Positions 1 through 9,583 are shown, numbered from the stretch's first letter. The stretch is 64,000 bases of DNA from Methanomassiliicoccales archaeon (GCA_038850735.1 JAWCLO010000001.1:142138-206137), one strand, 5' to 3'. Program-made: numbers and translations. Notes: generated from the sequence alone by a model not told the origin.

Positions 1-143
1 ATAAATGAGTTCAAAATGCAAATATGATTGGTATTAAACTGGAACTGCAATACCGCATGCGCTTCGACTTTGGTCCCAAAGTATCAAAAACAGGACATCT
101 AGTGAGATAAGGCAATTAAGAGGCAGTCTTCTCAATAAAAATC

Positions 144-151
144 TTATATAG
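144..151 (+). promoter_or_regulatory. Box A (TATA-like) element upstream of the antiporter gene
   Basis: The octamer TTATATAG sits in an A/T-rich stretch about 52 bases before the proposed TTG start of the antiporter gene. A start of transcription about 25 bases further on would leave a short leader that holds the AGAAGGT ribosome-binding sequence. The rest of positions 1-202 shows no convincing gene. Confidence 0.4.
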
Positions 152-202
152 ATTTTGATCATACGCAACCGCTTCAGAGTCACATGGTAGAAGGTTGCGA
201 CT

Positions 203-1408
203 TTGATCGAATTCATCCTACTGCAATTGTTCGTACTCGTACTAATGGCGAGGGTTTTCGCCCAAATTTTCGAAGCGGTGAAAATACCACCGCTAGTAGG
301 TGAAATTCTAGCTGGAATTGTCATTGGAAATACCTTCCTCTATGATTCTTTGCATTTAGAGACAGATATCGAAGTCTTTCGTGTGCTTTCTGAACTCGGT
401 GTAATCTTTTTGCTTTTCACGATCGGTCTTGAGACGCCTTTTTCTGAGCTGAAAAAGGTTGGGCGCACCTCAACCCTTGTCGCATTATTCGGTGTCTTAG
501 TTCCGTTCGCTGCTGGTTATTCTGTTATCATGCTTCTTGGTCATCCTGATGTTGAGGCACTTTTCATCGGAGCGGCAATGGTGGCTACGAGCGTAGGAAT
601 CACCGCCCGGGTTATCAGAGATATGGGGTTGACCCAAACCACCGAGTCTAGAGTGATCATAGGCGCAGCGGTCATAGATGATATTCTTGGTATGATTGTC
701 CTTGCAATAGTCAGCGGAATTGCTGTTGGTGGCACACTCAATATTATTGATACAATAATTGTTGCGGCCCTTGCCGTCTTTTTCGTTCTTGCTGTAATTT
801 TCATAGGAACCGGGGTTATTCCCAAGGCCAGTAGAAAGGTAAAACTTCAAACAAAGAAAAAGCAAAGAAGACTGCTGCGAGTGGGATCAAGTCCACTTGC
901 CCTTGCGATCATCATATGCTTCGGGCTTTCAGCTCTGGCATCATACGTAGGATTAGCGGCGATCATTGGGGCATTCCTCGCTGGGATGGTATTCGCAGAA
1001 TTCAGAGACAGCATGCCTGTTGCGGAAAAGTTCGAACCGATCAACGAATTTCTCGTGCCCTTCTTTTTCTTGTACATAGGAATATCTGTTGACATAGGCG
1101 CCTTTGGCCAAGTTGCCATACTATCCCTTATCATAACTTTACTCGCGATAGTCACTAAATTCATAGGCTGCGGGTTGGGGGCATACAAACTAGGAATGAA
1201 GTCCGCAACTGTCATTGGCGTCGGAATGTCGCCGAGAGGAGAAGTAGGATTAATAGTGGCTTCAGTAGGTCTTGGCATCGGATCGATCTCATCTGGCATG
1301 TTCTCAGTGGTAGTTGCCATGTCTCTCCTTACCACACTCATCGCCCCGTTCCTTCTAACCTATACTTTCAGGCGAATGCATCTCAATGGAAAAAGAGACA
1401 TCAAATAA
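203..1408 (+). CDS. Cation:proton antiporter, CPA2 family
   Basis: Integral membrane antiporter expected to exchange Na+ or K+ for protons and so help control cytoplasmic pH and ion balance. About a dozen hydrophobic segments span its 401 residues. The core signature is the acidic pair in AVIDDILGMIV near residue 155, the ion-binding Asp-Asp seen in NapA/CPA2 exchangers. A conserved SPRGEVGLIVASVG segment lies near residue 340. There is no C-terminal TrkA-N/RCK domain, so it is the short form rather than a KefB/C type. The start is TTG at 203, with AGAAGGT about ten bases upstream; the nearby ATG at 184 is in another frame. The ion carried cannot be read from sequence. Confidence 0.85.
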   Translation: MIEFILLQLFVLVLMARVFAQIFEAVKIPPLVGEILAGIVIGNTFLYDSLHLETDIEVFRVLSELGVIFLLFTIGLETPFSELKKVGRTSTLVALFGVLVPFAAGYSVIMLLGHPDVEALFIGAAMVATSVGITARVIRDMGLTQTTESRVIIGAAVIDDILGMIVLAIVSGIAVGGTLNIIDTIIVAALAVFFVLAVIFIGTGVIPKASRKVKLQTKKKQRRLLRVGSSPLALAIIICFGLSALASYVGLAAIIGAFLAGMVFAEFRDSMPVAEKFEPINEFLVPFFFLYIGISVDIGAFGQVAILSLIITLLAIVTKFIGCGLGAYKLGMKSATVIGVGMSPRGEVGLIVASVGLGIGSISSGMFSVVVAMSLLTTLIAPFLLTYTFRRMHLNGKRDIK

Positions 1409-1526
1409 TAGAAAAAAAACGCAAGAACAACACCCTGTACCTATTTCGAACAATCAGATAGGTCAATGTCAAAATGCAACACCAAGTAATGTCTGGAGGT
1501 GATGTGTTTGGTCAACTTATAATAGA

Positions 1527-2480
1527 TTACACATATTCAAGTGGAATTCTGTTTATGACATTTCCAGATTTGTATGCATTTATTGTTTCTATTGTGGTAG
1601 CGACAATCCTATCTAAAACTTCCTTCGTGTAAAAAGCAGAATGAGGTGTGACAACGAGATTCGGCGCATTAAGTAATACCTCCCGTTCCACATGGTCTTC
1701 ATCTTCCAACACATCTATCCCTGCGCCCCAGAGGTGACCGTCTTCAAGGGCTTCTTTTAGTGCCTTGCTGTCGACCACAGCGCCACGTGACGTGTTGATC
1801 AGTATACTCCCCTTTTTCATTCTCATAATCTTTTCTTTGTCAATCAAGTGATACGTCTTAGGAGTAAGCGGAATATGTAGTGTAACAAAATCGCTTTTGG
1901 AAAGCAGCTCTTCCAGGGGAAGATACGGGAACCCATATTTCGCTTGAAGAGGTTTGTTCTCGATAACATCGTACGCTACAATTCTCATACCGAATCCAGC
2001 GGCAATACCTATCACGGCTGCTCCAATTTTTCCAGTACCGACTACGCCAAGAGTTTTTCCCCTAAGTTCTATTCCCAGGAAGGGTTCAAAATTAAAGACT
2101 CTTTTTTCCTTCACATACGAATCTGCAAAAGGAATTTTTCTTGCAACGGAGAGGAGAAGAGCAAATACGTGCTCAGCAATGACGTGAGACCCATAATCTG
2201 GAACATGACATACAGCAATGCCTCTATCGAGTGCATACTTGGAAGCAATGTGATCAAACCCCACACTCCTAGTTACAATGAGTTGGAGGTTTGGAAGTGC
2301 GTCTAGGACTCTCTCTGTTACTTTCGTATAAATGAACACCGATAGAACTTCGGCATCTCTTGCGAAATCTTGTAACTCCTCTTCCGTCAAAGCTCTTTCG
2401 AAAATGGTGAGCTCATCATCGGGAAAGGCCGATCGAATATCTGTTACATGGCTTTTCAATTCTGTAAATACCATTCTCAT
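1527..2480 (-). CDS. D-2-hydroxyacid dehydrogenase (D-lactate dehydrogenase-like)
   Basis: NAD-dependent reduction of a 2-oxoacid to the D-2-hydroxyacid, or the reverse. The Rossmann motif VGTGKIG is present. The family catalytic residues are in place: Arg in INTSRGAVVD, Glu in DVLEDEDHVE and His in TPHSAFY. The N-terminal catalytic domain carries the LdhA-like stretch DAEVLSVFIYTKV. The open frame extends upstream to 2531, but those residues are hydrophobic and do not resemble the family start. Homologs begin near MVFTELKSHV, so a start at 2480 (or 2474) is preferred. It faces the antiporter gene. Substrate is unproven; D-lactate is the family-based guess, and a GlcD/GlcF-like lactate or glycolate oxidase pair lies 3 kb away. 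Confidence 0.85.
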   Translation of the reverse strand: MRMVFTELKSHVTDIRSAFPDDELTIFERALTEEELQDFARDAEVLSVFIYTKVTERVLDALPNLQLIVTRSVGFDHIASKYALDRGIAVCHVPDYGSHVIAEHVFALLLSVARKIPFADSYVKEKRVFNFEPFLGIELRGKTLGVVGTGKIGAAVIGIAAGFGMRIVAYDVIENKPLQAKYGFPYLPLEELLSKSDFVTLHIPLTPKTYHLIDKEKIMRMKKGSILINTSRGAVVDSKALKEALEDGHLWGAGIDVLEDEDHVEREVLLNAPNLVVTPHSAFYTKEVLDRIVATTIETINAYKSGNVINRIPLEYV

Positions 2481-2713
2481 GGCGAATCCCAAAATCCAAT
2501 AGGCGACGAAGAATGAGATAAAGATATCCATTTCAAGGCAAAAATGTCGCCGGAATTTGATATCTCACAAAGCACGACTATCAGCTTTTGCGCATGACGA
2601 AAAATATATCGGCATGTAATCCAGCGGTAGAATTTGTCTGAACAAACAGAATTTCGGAGAATATATATTACTCCTTTATTTTTTCTACGATATCAAAACT
2701 TAGAATACCTCGG

Positions 2714-3601
2714 ATGAACCTTTCGGAAAATAATATAGGTCATAAGGTATTCCCTGCATGCGGTGACATCATGTGGAAGAATGATGCAAAATGTGCTGTC
2801 TGCTTGACATTCGACTGCGACAGTGACATTTCATGGAAGAATATTATGCGAAGAACGGGAGCTGTAAAGGAGGGTGAACCTTTCAGTCCTGTTGTCTTAT
2901 CTCAGGGACAATACGAAGTCAATGTTGCCATTCCAAGGATACTTAGATTTCTTGACAAACATGAACTCAAGGGATGTTTCTTTGTTCCTGGTTTGCTGGC
3001 TGAGGAGCGACCAGATATTGTAAAGGAAATCAAGAAGAAGAACCATGAAATCGGACATCATGGTTACATGCATCTAAATCCATCTAGACTAAACCCTGAG
3101 CAGGAGCTGAAGGAGTTGGAATTGGGAATGAGGGCCATAGAGGGCGTGATTGGTGAACGACCGAGAGGCTACAGAGCTCCTGCTTTCGATCTCTCACCAA
3201 AAACATTGGAATTCTTATGCGATTATGGATTTGTTTACGAGAGCAGTATGATGGCCTGGGATACACCATACATCCATCATGTAAAAGGTAAGAAGCTCGT
3301 CGAAATTCCATTCAATTGGTTGACTATTGACTGGACGTTTTTTGCATTTAATTTCTTTCCACCACTTGAATACCAAAATGGAATATCGAGCCAGGAAGAC
3401 GTTCTGGAAATCTGGACTGAGGAGTTCGAGGGACTCTACGACGAAGGCGGACTGCTGACTATTGTAATGCATCCCCAAGCAATAGGACGTCCTTCAAGAA
3501 TGAGAATGCTTGAGAGATTAATTAATCACATAAAAAAGAAGAGCAAAGCTTGGATTGCAAAACCTATAGATATTGCGGAGTACTGGTTGGAAGAGCACTA
3601 A
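2714..3601 (+). CDS. Polysaccharide deacetylase family protein (CE4, PgdA/PuuE-like)
   Basis: A NodB-fold metal-dependent hydrolase of 295 residues. The first motif is CLTFDCDSD, near residue 30, with the catalytic base and metal-binding Asp. The metal-binding histidine motif HEIGHHGYMH is near residue 118, followed by RGYRAPAFDLS. A late histidine appears in IVMHPQAIGRPSRM. The layout resembles the cytosolic HP0310/PuuE subgroup, some members of which act on cyclic imides or allantoin rather than glycans. No signal peptide or membrane segment is visible, so it should act in the cytoplasm. Archaea lack murein, so the substrate is unknown. An internal ATG at 2771 (MWKNDAKCAV) is a possible alternative start. 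Confidence 0.8.
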   Translation: MNLSENNIGHKVFPACGDIMWKNDAKCAVCLTFDCDSDISWKNIMRRTGAVKEGEPFSPVVLSQGQYEVNVAIPRILRFLDKHELKGCFFVPGLLAEERPDIVKEIKKKNHEIGHHGYMHLNPSRLNPEQELKELELGMRAIEGVIGERPRGYRAPAFDLSPKTLEFLCDYGFVYESSMMAWDTPYIHHVKGKKLVEIPFNWLTIDWTFFAFNFFPPLEYQNGISSQEDVLEIWTEEFEGLYDEGGLLTIVMHPQAIGRPSRMRMLERLINHIKKKSKAWIAKPIDIAEYWLEEH

Positions 3602-3834
3602 TGAATTTTTATTCCGACACCAGATTTCGAACCTTGCAATCTCAACGATTCAATCATCCTAAAATAGCGAGTGCTAAGCGATCACATTTTCCGAAGACTC
3701 ACGAATAATGTTATAAGACTAGATCATCCAATAGCGCCATATCCAGTATTGAAATCCATTCGTTCTCAAATGGATAAAGTTTGATGATCTTCTAAATATT
3801 CGGGAAGTCCGAAAGTTACTAATATTCTATTTTT

Positions 3835-3843
3835 CTTATATAC
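3835..3843 (+). promoter_or_regulatory. Box A element upstream of glycerol dehydrogenase
   Basis: CTTATATAC follows a T-rich run and lies about 90 bases before the preferred start of the glycerol dehydrogenase gene. Transcription would begin near 3866-3870. The rest of 3602-3888 shows no gene. Confidence 0.45.
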
Positions 3844-3933
3844 ATGCGAGGAAAGTTGTCAGCCCCAACAGATACATTTTAGGGCTGGATGAAGACTTTC
3901 CACAATGAAAAACAGGGGGAGAAAAAGTTGCCG

Positions 3934-5076
3934 ATGTTGAAAACCCGAGTTAAAGTAATGGCCGCTCCAAACCGATATATCATCGGTCCCGGAGCAGTTA
4001 AGGAACTTGGTAGGCGCAAGATATTGCTGGGAAAAAGAGCATTCGTCCTTGGTGGTACCCGTTCGATCGAAAGCGTGGAAAAGGAGATGAAGGAGGACTT
4101 CCAGGAGCACGGTCTCGAAATCGTGCACGTGGAAAAGGGCGTCCGCTACTGCACAGCAAAGGAGATAAACAGGCTTGCTGAGATGGCAAGAGCCAAGGAC
4201 GCTGACTTCGTAGTTGGTGTCGGTGGCGGTTCGATCATGGATCTTGCAAAAGCTGTCGCAAGCAAGGAGTACGGTATCGGCAAGCCTATTGCATTGATCA
4301 ATACCATTCCATCAACGGATGCTCCGTGCAGTGCCCTGTCCGTGCAGTACGATGAGAAACATGTAGTTGAAAAGGTGTTGTTCTACTATAGAAGCCCCGA
4401 TCTCGTCATAGTACCAACAGATAAGACTGTCCAAGCGCCAGCGAAATGGTTGGTTGCTGGGATGGGTGACGCTTTGGCTACAAGGTTTGAAGCCGAAGCT
4501 TGCGCTGAATCGAGATCAGGTAACGCACTCATTGATGGTGGGTTGCCTCCATTTACTGCAACACGGCTTGCACAACTCTGCTACGAGACATTGATCAACT
4601 ACGGATACCAGGCGAAACTCGCCAATGAGGCAAAGGCTGTTACAGAAGCATATGAAAATGTAGCGCAGGCAAACACGCTATTGAGTGGACTTGGATTTGA
4701 GAGCGGTGGTCTTGGTGCAGCGCACGCGATTCATGACGGTTTGACTGCAGCACCTGGAAGAATGAAGGCACCAAAACCAGAGCACGGTGACCTCGTGGCT
4801 ATTGGTACAATAGCACAGTTGATCATGGAAAACAGGCCAAAGGCATTGATCGAAGAAGTCATAAACTTCTGCCTCACAGTTGGCCTGCCTGTGACACTTG
4901 AAGAGATTGGTGCAACATTTGATGATCTGCCGCACTGCATGGCAATTACAACCAACCCGAACCATCCGTATGCTCACAATGAGCCGTTCCCGATGACGCC
5001 TGAGAGATGCATCGATGCGCTCAAGGCGGTTGACGCTCTTGGCAGGGCATACCGCGACAAGTTCATGCGCAGATAA
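3934..5076 (+). CDS. gldA: Glycerol dehydrogenase
   Basis: Zinc-dependent oxidation of glycerol to dihydroxyacetone with NAD+. It belongs to the iron/zinc alcohol dehydrogenase family. Sequence marks are the nucleotide-binding GVGGGSIMDLAKA, the GldA-specific STDAPCSALSV, the metal-binding Asp in GMGDALATRFEAEAC, and metal-binding histidines in GAAHAIHDGL and PEHGDLVAIGT. The open frame extends upstream to an ATG at 3889. A strong GGGGGAG at 3915-3921 favours a start at TTG 3928 or ATG 3934; ATG is given here. It is not the archaeal lipid enzyme glycerol-1-phosphate dehydrogenase, although the folds are related. Base composition looks richer in G/C than its neighbours, suggesting strong codon bias and high expression. 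Confidence 0.9.
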   Translation: MLKTRVKVMAAPNRYIIGPGAVKELGRRKILLGKRAFVLGGTRSIESVEKEMKEDFQEHGLEIVHVEKGVRYCTAKEINRLAEMARAKDADFVVGVGGGSIMDLAKAVASKEYGIGKPIALINTIPSTDAPCSALSVQYDEKHVVEKVLFYYRSPDLVIVPTDKTVQAPAKWLVAGMGDALATRFEAEACAESRSGNALIDGGLPPFTATRLAQLCYETLINYGYQAKLANEAKAVTEAYENVAQANTLLSGLGFESGGLGAAHAIHDGLTAAPGRMKAPKPEHGDLVAIGTIAQLIMENRPKALIEEVINFCLTVGLPVTLEEIGATFDDLPHCMAITTNPNHPYAHNEPFPMTPERCIDALKAVDALGRAYRDKFMRR

Positions 5077-5087
5077 ATAAACTCAAA

Positions 5088-5122
5088 CCATTTTTTATAT
5101 TTATTTTTATTATTGTATTTCT
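5088..5122 (+). terminator. T-rich tract after glycerol dehydrogenase
   Basis: Runs of five and six T separated by A, beginning 12 bases after the stop codon, fit the oligo-T type of archaeal terminator. No hairpin is visible. The remaining bases to 5451 hold no gene or clear repeat that I can support. Confidence 0.4.
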
Positions 5123-5451
5123 GGTAAGTTTCGTATTCATATTTGGTGTCGAGTTTTTTAAGAAATCACGGAAAAATCAAACAGAAAGAAAATTGAGAAA
5201 GTGCATTATTTGTCCATTTCCATTCGAATCAATCAATTCGATAATATAGCATATATGATGTTATTGCGCATCCTCATAATCCTCAAATTGAGGTTCCATA
5301 GTAGTTTACTTTAGCCATTTTTCAGTTCTTTCGAAAACCTGCGGCGCAAATTCGCTGCGCGATGATATTACAAGCGCGTCTCGATTCGAAGGGGGAAACA
5401 TGATATATATCTCCATCAATCCGTGCTCCGCCTTACTCGGAGAGTGCGCAA

Positions 5452-6834
5452 TTGGACGGAAAAATAATTGAGGAGCTTGTAGCGGTCGTTGGTAAGGAAA
5501 ATGCTTCAACGAATCCTGTTGATCTGATATGCTACTCTGTCGATTGTTATGCTATAAAAGAAAGAAAGATGCCAGATATCGTTGTTAGACCTGTTTCCAT
5601 TGCGGAGATACAGGAAATTATGAAGATAGCAGATCGCTATGTGATACCCATCGTCCCGAGAGGTGGCGGTTCGTGCTTGACTGGAGGATGCGTGCCGACT
5701 AGAGGAGGCATTGTTGTAGACCTGCAGAGAATGAACAAAATTCTTGAGGTAAGAAAAGAAGATCTCTCGGCAACGGTGGAAGCTGGTGTTGTTTATTCAC
5801 AACTTAACGCCTACTTAAAAAAATATGGTCTTTTTTTCCCCCCAGATCCAGCAAGCGGAGAAATATGCACAATTGGCGGGATGGTTGCCGCAAACGCTTC
5901 GGGCATGAGGGCTGTTAAATATGGAGTCACTGCAGATTATATAATAGGAATGAAGGTCGTCTTACCAGATGGTAGGTTATTGAAGATCGGTGGCTCCGCA
6001 AGAAAGACCGCATCGGGATACGATCTCATCCACTTGTTCAACAGATCTGAGGGTACTTTAGGTATAATTGCAGAAGTAACGTTGAAACTCCGGCCCCTAC
6101 CGAATTTTGTGATGAGTGCAGTAGCAGAGTTTGATGATCCTGAAGACGCAGGACGCGTTGTTGCTCGAACTATTGCATCGGGAGTGATTCCTGCTGCTAT
6201 CGAAATTCTTGATTCAATTGCACTTGACGTCATGCGCGAAGAAGCACATCTTCCCCTTCCAAAAGTTGGGGCCATGCTTTTCCTCGAATTCCATGGCGAC
6301 GATAAAGCTGAAGTCACGAAGACCTTCAATCGCTTTAGGAAAATTGCACTGGAAGAGCGATGCAAGGAGATAAAAATAGCAACAGATCCAGAAGAAATGG
6401 AGAAGCTATGGGCGGCAAGAAAACGCTTGTTCGCCACGTTGACGCGACTTAAGCCATCGCCAATTGCAACTGATATTGTGGTTCCCTTATCACAGATACC
6501 TGTTGCAATTAAGAAGATAAGAGAAATTTCGGAGAAATATGACATCAAAATCACGACTTATGGACACGCAGGCGACGGCAATGTCCACTCATTGTTGCTT
6601 GCAGATTTGAGAGTTCCAGGCGAGTCCGAAAGAGCTCATAAAGCGCACGATGAGATCAACAGAATGGCTCTTGCCCTTGGTGGAACGATTACTGGAGAAC
6701 ATGGTATAGGTCTTGAGAAGAAGTCCCTCATTGCAGAAGAACATAGCGATGTTGGTGTAGAAATCATGAGACGAATAAAAAAGGCGATCGATCCCAAAGG
6801 GATCATGAATCCAGACAAGATTTTCGAGGTGTAA
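5452..6834 (+). CDS. FAD-linked oxidase, GlcD-like (glycolate/D-lactate dehydrogenase subunit)
   Basis: A 460-residue flavoprotein of the vanillyl-alcohol-oxidase superfamily. The N-terminal FAD-binding domain carries PRGGGSCLTGG near residue 70 and GEICTIGGMVAANASGMRAVKYG near residue 140. The C-terminal substrate domain contains the histidine-rich TTYGHAGDGNVHSLLL near residue 370 and TGEHGIGLEKK near residue 420. Known relatives oxidise D-lactate or glycolate. The start is TTG at 5452. Only three bases separate it from the following Fe-S subunit, so the two are almost certainly one enzyme. The electron acceptor and exact 2-hydroxyacid are unknown. Confidence 0.88.
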   Translation: MDGKIIEELVAVVGKENASTNPVDLICYSVDCYAIKERKMPDIVVRPVSIAEIQEIMKIADRYVIPIVPRGGGSCLTGGCVPTRGGIVVDLQRMNKILEVRKEDLSATVEAGVVYSQLNAYLKKYGLFFPPDPASGEICTIGGMVAANASGMRAVKYGVTADYIIGMKVVLPDGRLLKIGGSARKTASGYDLIHLFNRSEGTLGIIAEVTLKLRPLPNFVMSAVAEFDDPEDAGRVVARTIASGVIPAAIEILDSIALDVMREEAHLPLPKVGAMLFLEFHGDDKAEVTKTFNRFRKIALEERCKEIKIATDPEEMEKLWAARKRLFATLTRLKPSPIATDIVVPLSQIPVAIKKIREISEKYDIKITTYGHAGDGNVHSLLLADLRVPGESERAHKAHDEINRMALALGGTITGEHGIGLEKKSLIAEEHSDVGVEIMRRIKKAIDPKGIMNPDKIFEV

Positions 6835-6837
6835 GAG

Positions 6838-7959
6838 ATGGTTGACGCTTCAAATCTGGAGAAATACAGAGATGCGCTGGAATACTGCATCCGATGCGGA
6901 TTTTGCAAGGCAAATTGTCCTTCGTTCGGAGAAATTGGGTGGGATTCTGCAACTGCTAGAGGAAGGATGACTTTCATTAAAGCGGTACTCGATGGGGACA
7001 TTGAGATCAGTGAAGAGGCAGCAAAACGCCTCTTCACGTGTACTACCTGTGGCGATTGTGAAAAGCGTTGCCCACCAGGGGTTAAAACAGGAGAGATAAT
7101 TGAAGCAGCCAGAGAAGAATTCGCAAAGCGTGGATTCGTGCCAGAAAAGCACAAAAAGCTCCTTGAAAGGATGCGTGCTGAGCATAATCCATATGGGGAA
7201 AAAAATGCTGAGAAGAACAAGTTTAGGAAGTCCAGTGAGAACGCAGATACCCTTTATTTCATGGGTTGCACCGCGGCGTTCAGAAGCCCTGATACTGTCA
7301 TAGCCACAATGGATATATTGGATGCGGCACAAATCGACTACAGAGTACTTGGAGAAGATGAATGGTGCTGCGGGTCTGTGCTCAGAAGGACTGGGTTTAT
7401 CGAAGAAGCTGAAAAGCTAAAGGAACACAATATCAAGATGTTCAAAGAACATGGCGTGAAAACCATCGTTACGTCTTGTGCTGGCTGCTACAGGACATTG
7501 AAGAAAGAGTACCATATGGACGGAATCGAAGTTTTGCACATTACTGAGTTTGTGGATAGATTGTTAGCAGAAGGAAGGTTGAAGGTTAAGAAGAGCCGAG
7601 AAACGATCACTTACCACGATCCCTGCCATTTGGGAAAACACATGGGCGTGTATGAAGCGCCCAGGAGAGTCCTAAGAAGAATGGCAACCCTCATTGAAAT
7701 GGAGCACAGTGGAGAAAACTCCCTCTGCTGCGGTGCCGGCGGCGGGGTAAAAGCTGCATTCGGAGAAGTGGCAAAGGGCATCGGGGCAAAGCGAATGAAG
7801 GAAGCAGAAGACACTGGGGCAAAGCTGGTTGTCACACCATGCCCCTTCTGTAAAACTAATCTCAGTGATGCATCATGCAATTTGCCCGTTGTAGATTTTG
7901 CCGTGTACGTCGCTTCAAAGATCGTAAAGAAAGAAAAGAAGAAAACGGAATGTAATTAA
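6838..7959 (+). CDS. Fe-S oxidoreductase with two CCG domains (GlcF/HdrD/GlpC-like)
   Basis: Electron-transfer partner of the upstream flavoprotein. Two 4Fe-4S ferredoxin motifs stand near the N-terminus, CIRCGFCKANCP and CTTCGDCEKRCP. Two cysteine-rich CCG domains follow, with CCGSVLRRTGF near residue 180 and CCGAGGG near residue 300; other cysteines include SCAGCY and PCPFCKTN. In GlcF, GlpC and HdrD these domains bind Fe-S clusters and pass electrons to quinone or a disulfide. No membrane segment is visible. A second protein of the same build (GlpC) is encoded at 56500-57570, so the organism has at least two flavin plus CCG dehydrogenases. Confidence 0.87.
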   Translation: MVDASNLEKYRDALEYCIRCGFCKANCPSFGEIGWDSATARGRMTFIKAVLDGDIEISEEAAKRLFTCTTCGDCEKRCPPGVKTGEIIEAAREEFAKRGFVPEKHKKLLERMRAEHNPYGEKNAEKNKFRKSSENADTLYFMGCTAAFRSPDTVIATMDILDAAQIDYRVLGEDEWCCGSVLRRTGFIEEAEKLKEHNIKMFKEHGVKTIVTSCAGCYRTLKKEYHMDGIEVLHITEFVDRLLAEGRLKVKKSRETITYHDPCHLGKHMGVYEAPRRVLRRMATLIEMEHSGENSLCCGAGGGVKAAFGEVAKGIGAKRMKEAEDTGAKLVVTPCPFCKTNLSDASCNLPVVDFAVYVASKIVKKEKKKTECN

Positions 7960-8252
7960 GAAAACCAAGGTCAAATCCTTCAACTGCGAATTGCCATTGA
8001 AACAAGTTGGATATTCTAAGTTTGAATCAAAATTACGAGTGGCTGCGATTCCATTTCCAAGGATGCGCTCCTTTTTGTACACATTATCATTTTTTGTATA
8101 TCTCAATGTGGAAAACCATCATACCAGTACATTTCATTCAGTCAATATCGTACCAATACTTCGTATATTGAAGTGCAAATGATGAGTCATATGGCCTAGA
8201 TTTCGAAACATTGATAAGTGCCGAATCAAATTAGGTAATCAGGGGGTAAAAT

Positions 8253-9395
8253 ATGGTAAAAGCCATGGTTTTAACAAAGGCGGGAGGCCCCGAGAATCTT
8301 AAAATGATGGACTTCCCAGTTCCTAAAGCAGCACCAGGTGATATCGTTGCAGATGTGAAACTCTGTGGAGTCTGCGGAACAGACACCCACATTATCTACG
8401 GAAGACTACCTGTACCACTGCCACACATACTTGGACATGAGTGGTTCGGAACAGTTCGCCAACTCGGTAAAGGCGTAAAAGTCGATTACACGGGGAAACC
8501 GCTTGAGGAGGGGGACTACATCGCTACATGCCTTGCAAAGTGCGGCGAGTGCTGGTTCTGCCACAACACGCCAGGTCGTGAGAGCCTGTGCATGAACATG
8601 GATGTTGTAGGGATCAGTACGCATACGGCGAACGATCCACCACACTTGTGGGGTGGATTTGCCGAGATGGTTTACATCCCGAAGCATATGCCAGTTTTCA
8701 AATTCCCACCAGGTTTGACCGAGAAGGAAATGGTACTCGTAGAACCAATGGCTGTGGCAACAAGGACATTCAAGAGAGCGCAGGCAGGTGGAACGGATTG
8801 CGCCCACGCTGGCGAAGGCGTCGATCCATCGCAAACAGTCGTGATCCAGGGTCTTGGCCCAATCGGTCAATGTCACACTGTCGTCAACAACGTGTATGGA
8901 ATGACAAACATTATTGGTATTGACATTGTACCAAGCAGACTGGAGCAGGCAAAGAAGATGGGTGCGACCGAAGTCATCAACATGAAAGAATACGCAACAA
9001 CCGAAGATCGTGTAGAAAGGATCATGGAACTGACCAACGGCATCGGTGCAGATGTCGTAATTGAGGCGACTGGTGTCCCGGCAGCATTTTCTGAAGCTTT
9101 AAAACTCGTAAGACGCGGAGGGACTGTCGTCGAGATGGGTCATTTCACAAACACTGGTGAGACCTCGGTAAACCCACATGTAGATTTCTGCAACAAGGAA
9201 GTAAATGTATTCGGAAGCTGGGGATACTCAAGATTTGAATACAGGACTGCGATGGCCGTAATGTCCAAGGCTAAGAAGATGGGAATTCCATTTGGAGAGA
9301 TTTGTGCAGAAATAGCTCCGCTCGAAGACCTGCCGAACCAGGTCATAAGACAGGAGAAGAAACTCTCACCTGGAAAGATTGCGGTGAGACCTTAA
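8253..9395 (+). CDS. Zinc-dependent alcohol dehydrogenase (MDR family)
   Basis: Medium-chain dehydrogenase of 380 residues. The catalytic zinc site is shown by CGVCGTDTH (Cys) and GHEWFGTV (His-Glu). The structural zinc lobe has four cysteines in CLAKCGECWFCHNTPGRESLC. The NAD(P)-binding motif is GLGPIGQ near residue 210. The family covers threonine, butanediol, sorbitol and other polyol dehydrogenases; the substrate is not fixed by the sequence. A GGGGGT element lies about eight bases before the ATG. Codon use resembles the glycerol dehydrogenase gene, hinting at high expression. A perfect nine-base-pair hairpin follows the stop. The 293 bases before it show no gene. Confidence 0.87.
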   Translation: MVKAMVLTKAGGPENLKMMDFPVPKAAPGDIVADVKLCGVCGTDTHIIYGRLPVPLPHILGHEWFGTVRQLGKGVKVDYTGKPLEEGDYIATCLAKCGECWFCHNTPGRESLCMNMDVVGISTHTANDPPHLWGGFAEMVYIPKHMPVFKFPPGLTEKEMVLVEPMAVATRTFKRAQAGGTDCAHAGEGVDPSQTVVIQGLGPIGQCHTVVNNVYGMTNIIGIDIVPSRLEQAKKMGATEVINMKEYATTEDRVERIMELTNGIGADVVIEATGVPAAFSEALKLVRRGGTVVEMGHFTNTGETSVNPHVDFCNKEVNVFGSWGYSRFEYRTAMAVMSKAKKMGIPFGEICAEIAPLEDLPNQVIRQEKKLSPGKIAVRP

Positions 9396-9405
9396 AGAAT
9401 TTTTG

Positions 9406-9427
9406 GCAGTGGACTCACGTCCACTGC
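9406..9427 (+). terminator. Hairpin after the alcohol dehydrogenase gene
   Basis: A perfect inverted repeat, GCAGTGGAC, loop TCAC, GTCCACTGC, starts 10 bases after the stop codon. It is followed by a short T run at about 9434-9440. It could act as a terminator or a 3' stabilising structure. Confidence 0.6.
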
Positions 9428-9583
9428 TATCCGAATTTTTCAGTCAATTCTAAGGCAGATTCCTTGAGATCATGCTGTAAATTATATTATAGTTCGATAA
9501 AAAAATTAAAAAGACACAATCGCTGAACTATAATAAAGGGAATAAAGTGCGAAATTCTCCGGAAGCGAAGAGAATCCTCGCTA

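Noticed and set aside
3934-5076. Glycerol-1-phosphate dehydrogenase (EgsA) for lipid synthesis
   Set aside because: The STDAPCSALSV and metal-site segments match glycerol dehydrogenase.
5937-7332. Long minus-strand open frames of 160-205 residues opposite the GlcD/GlcF-like genes
   Set aside because: They lie wholly inside two well-supported genes, have shadow-type composition and no domain; the plus-strand products have complete motifs.
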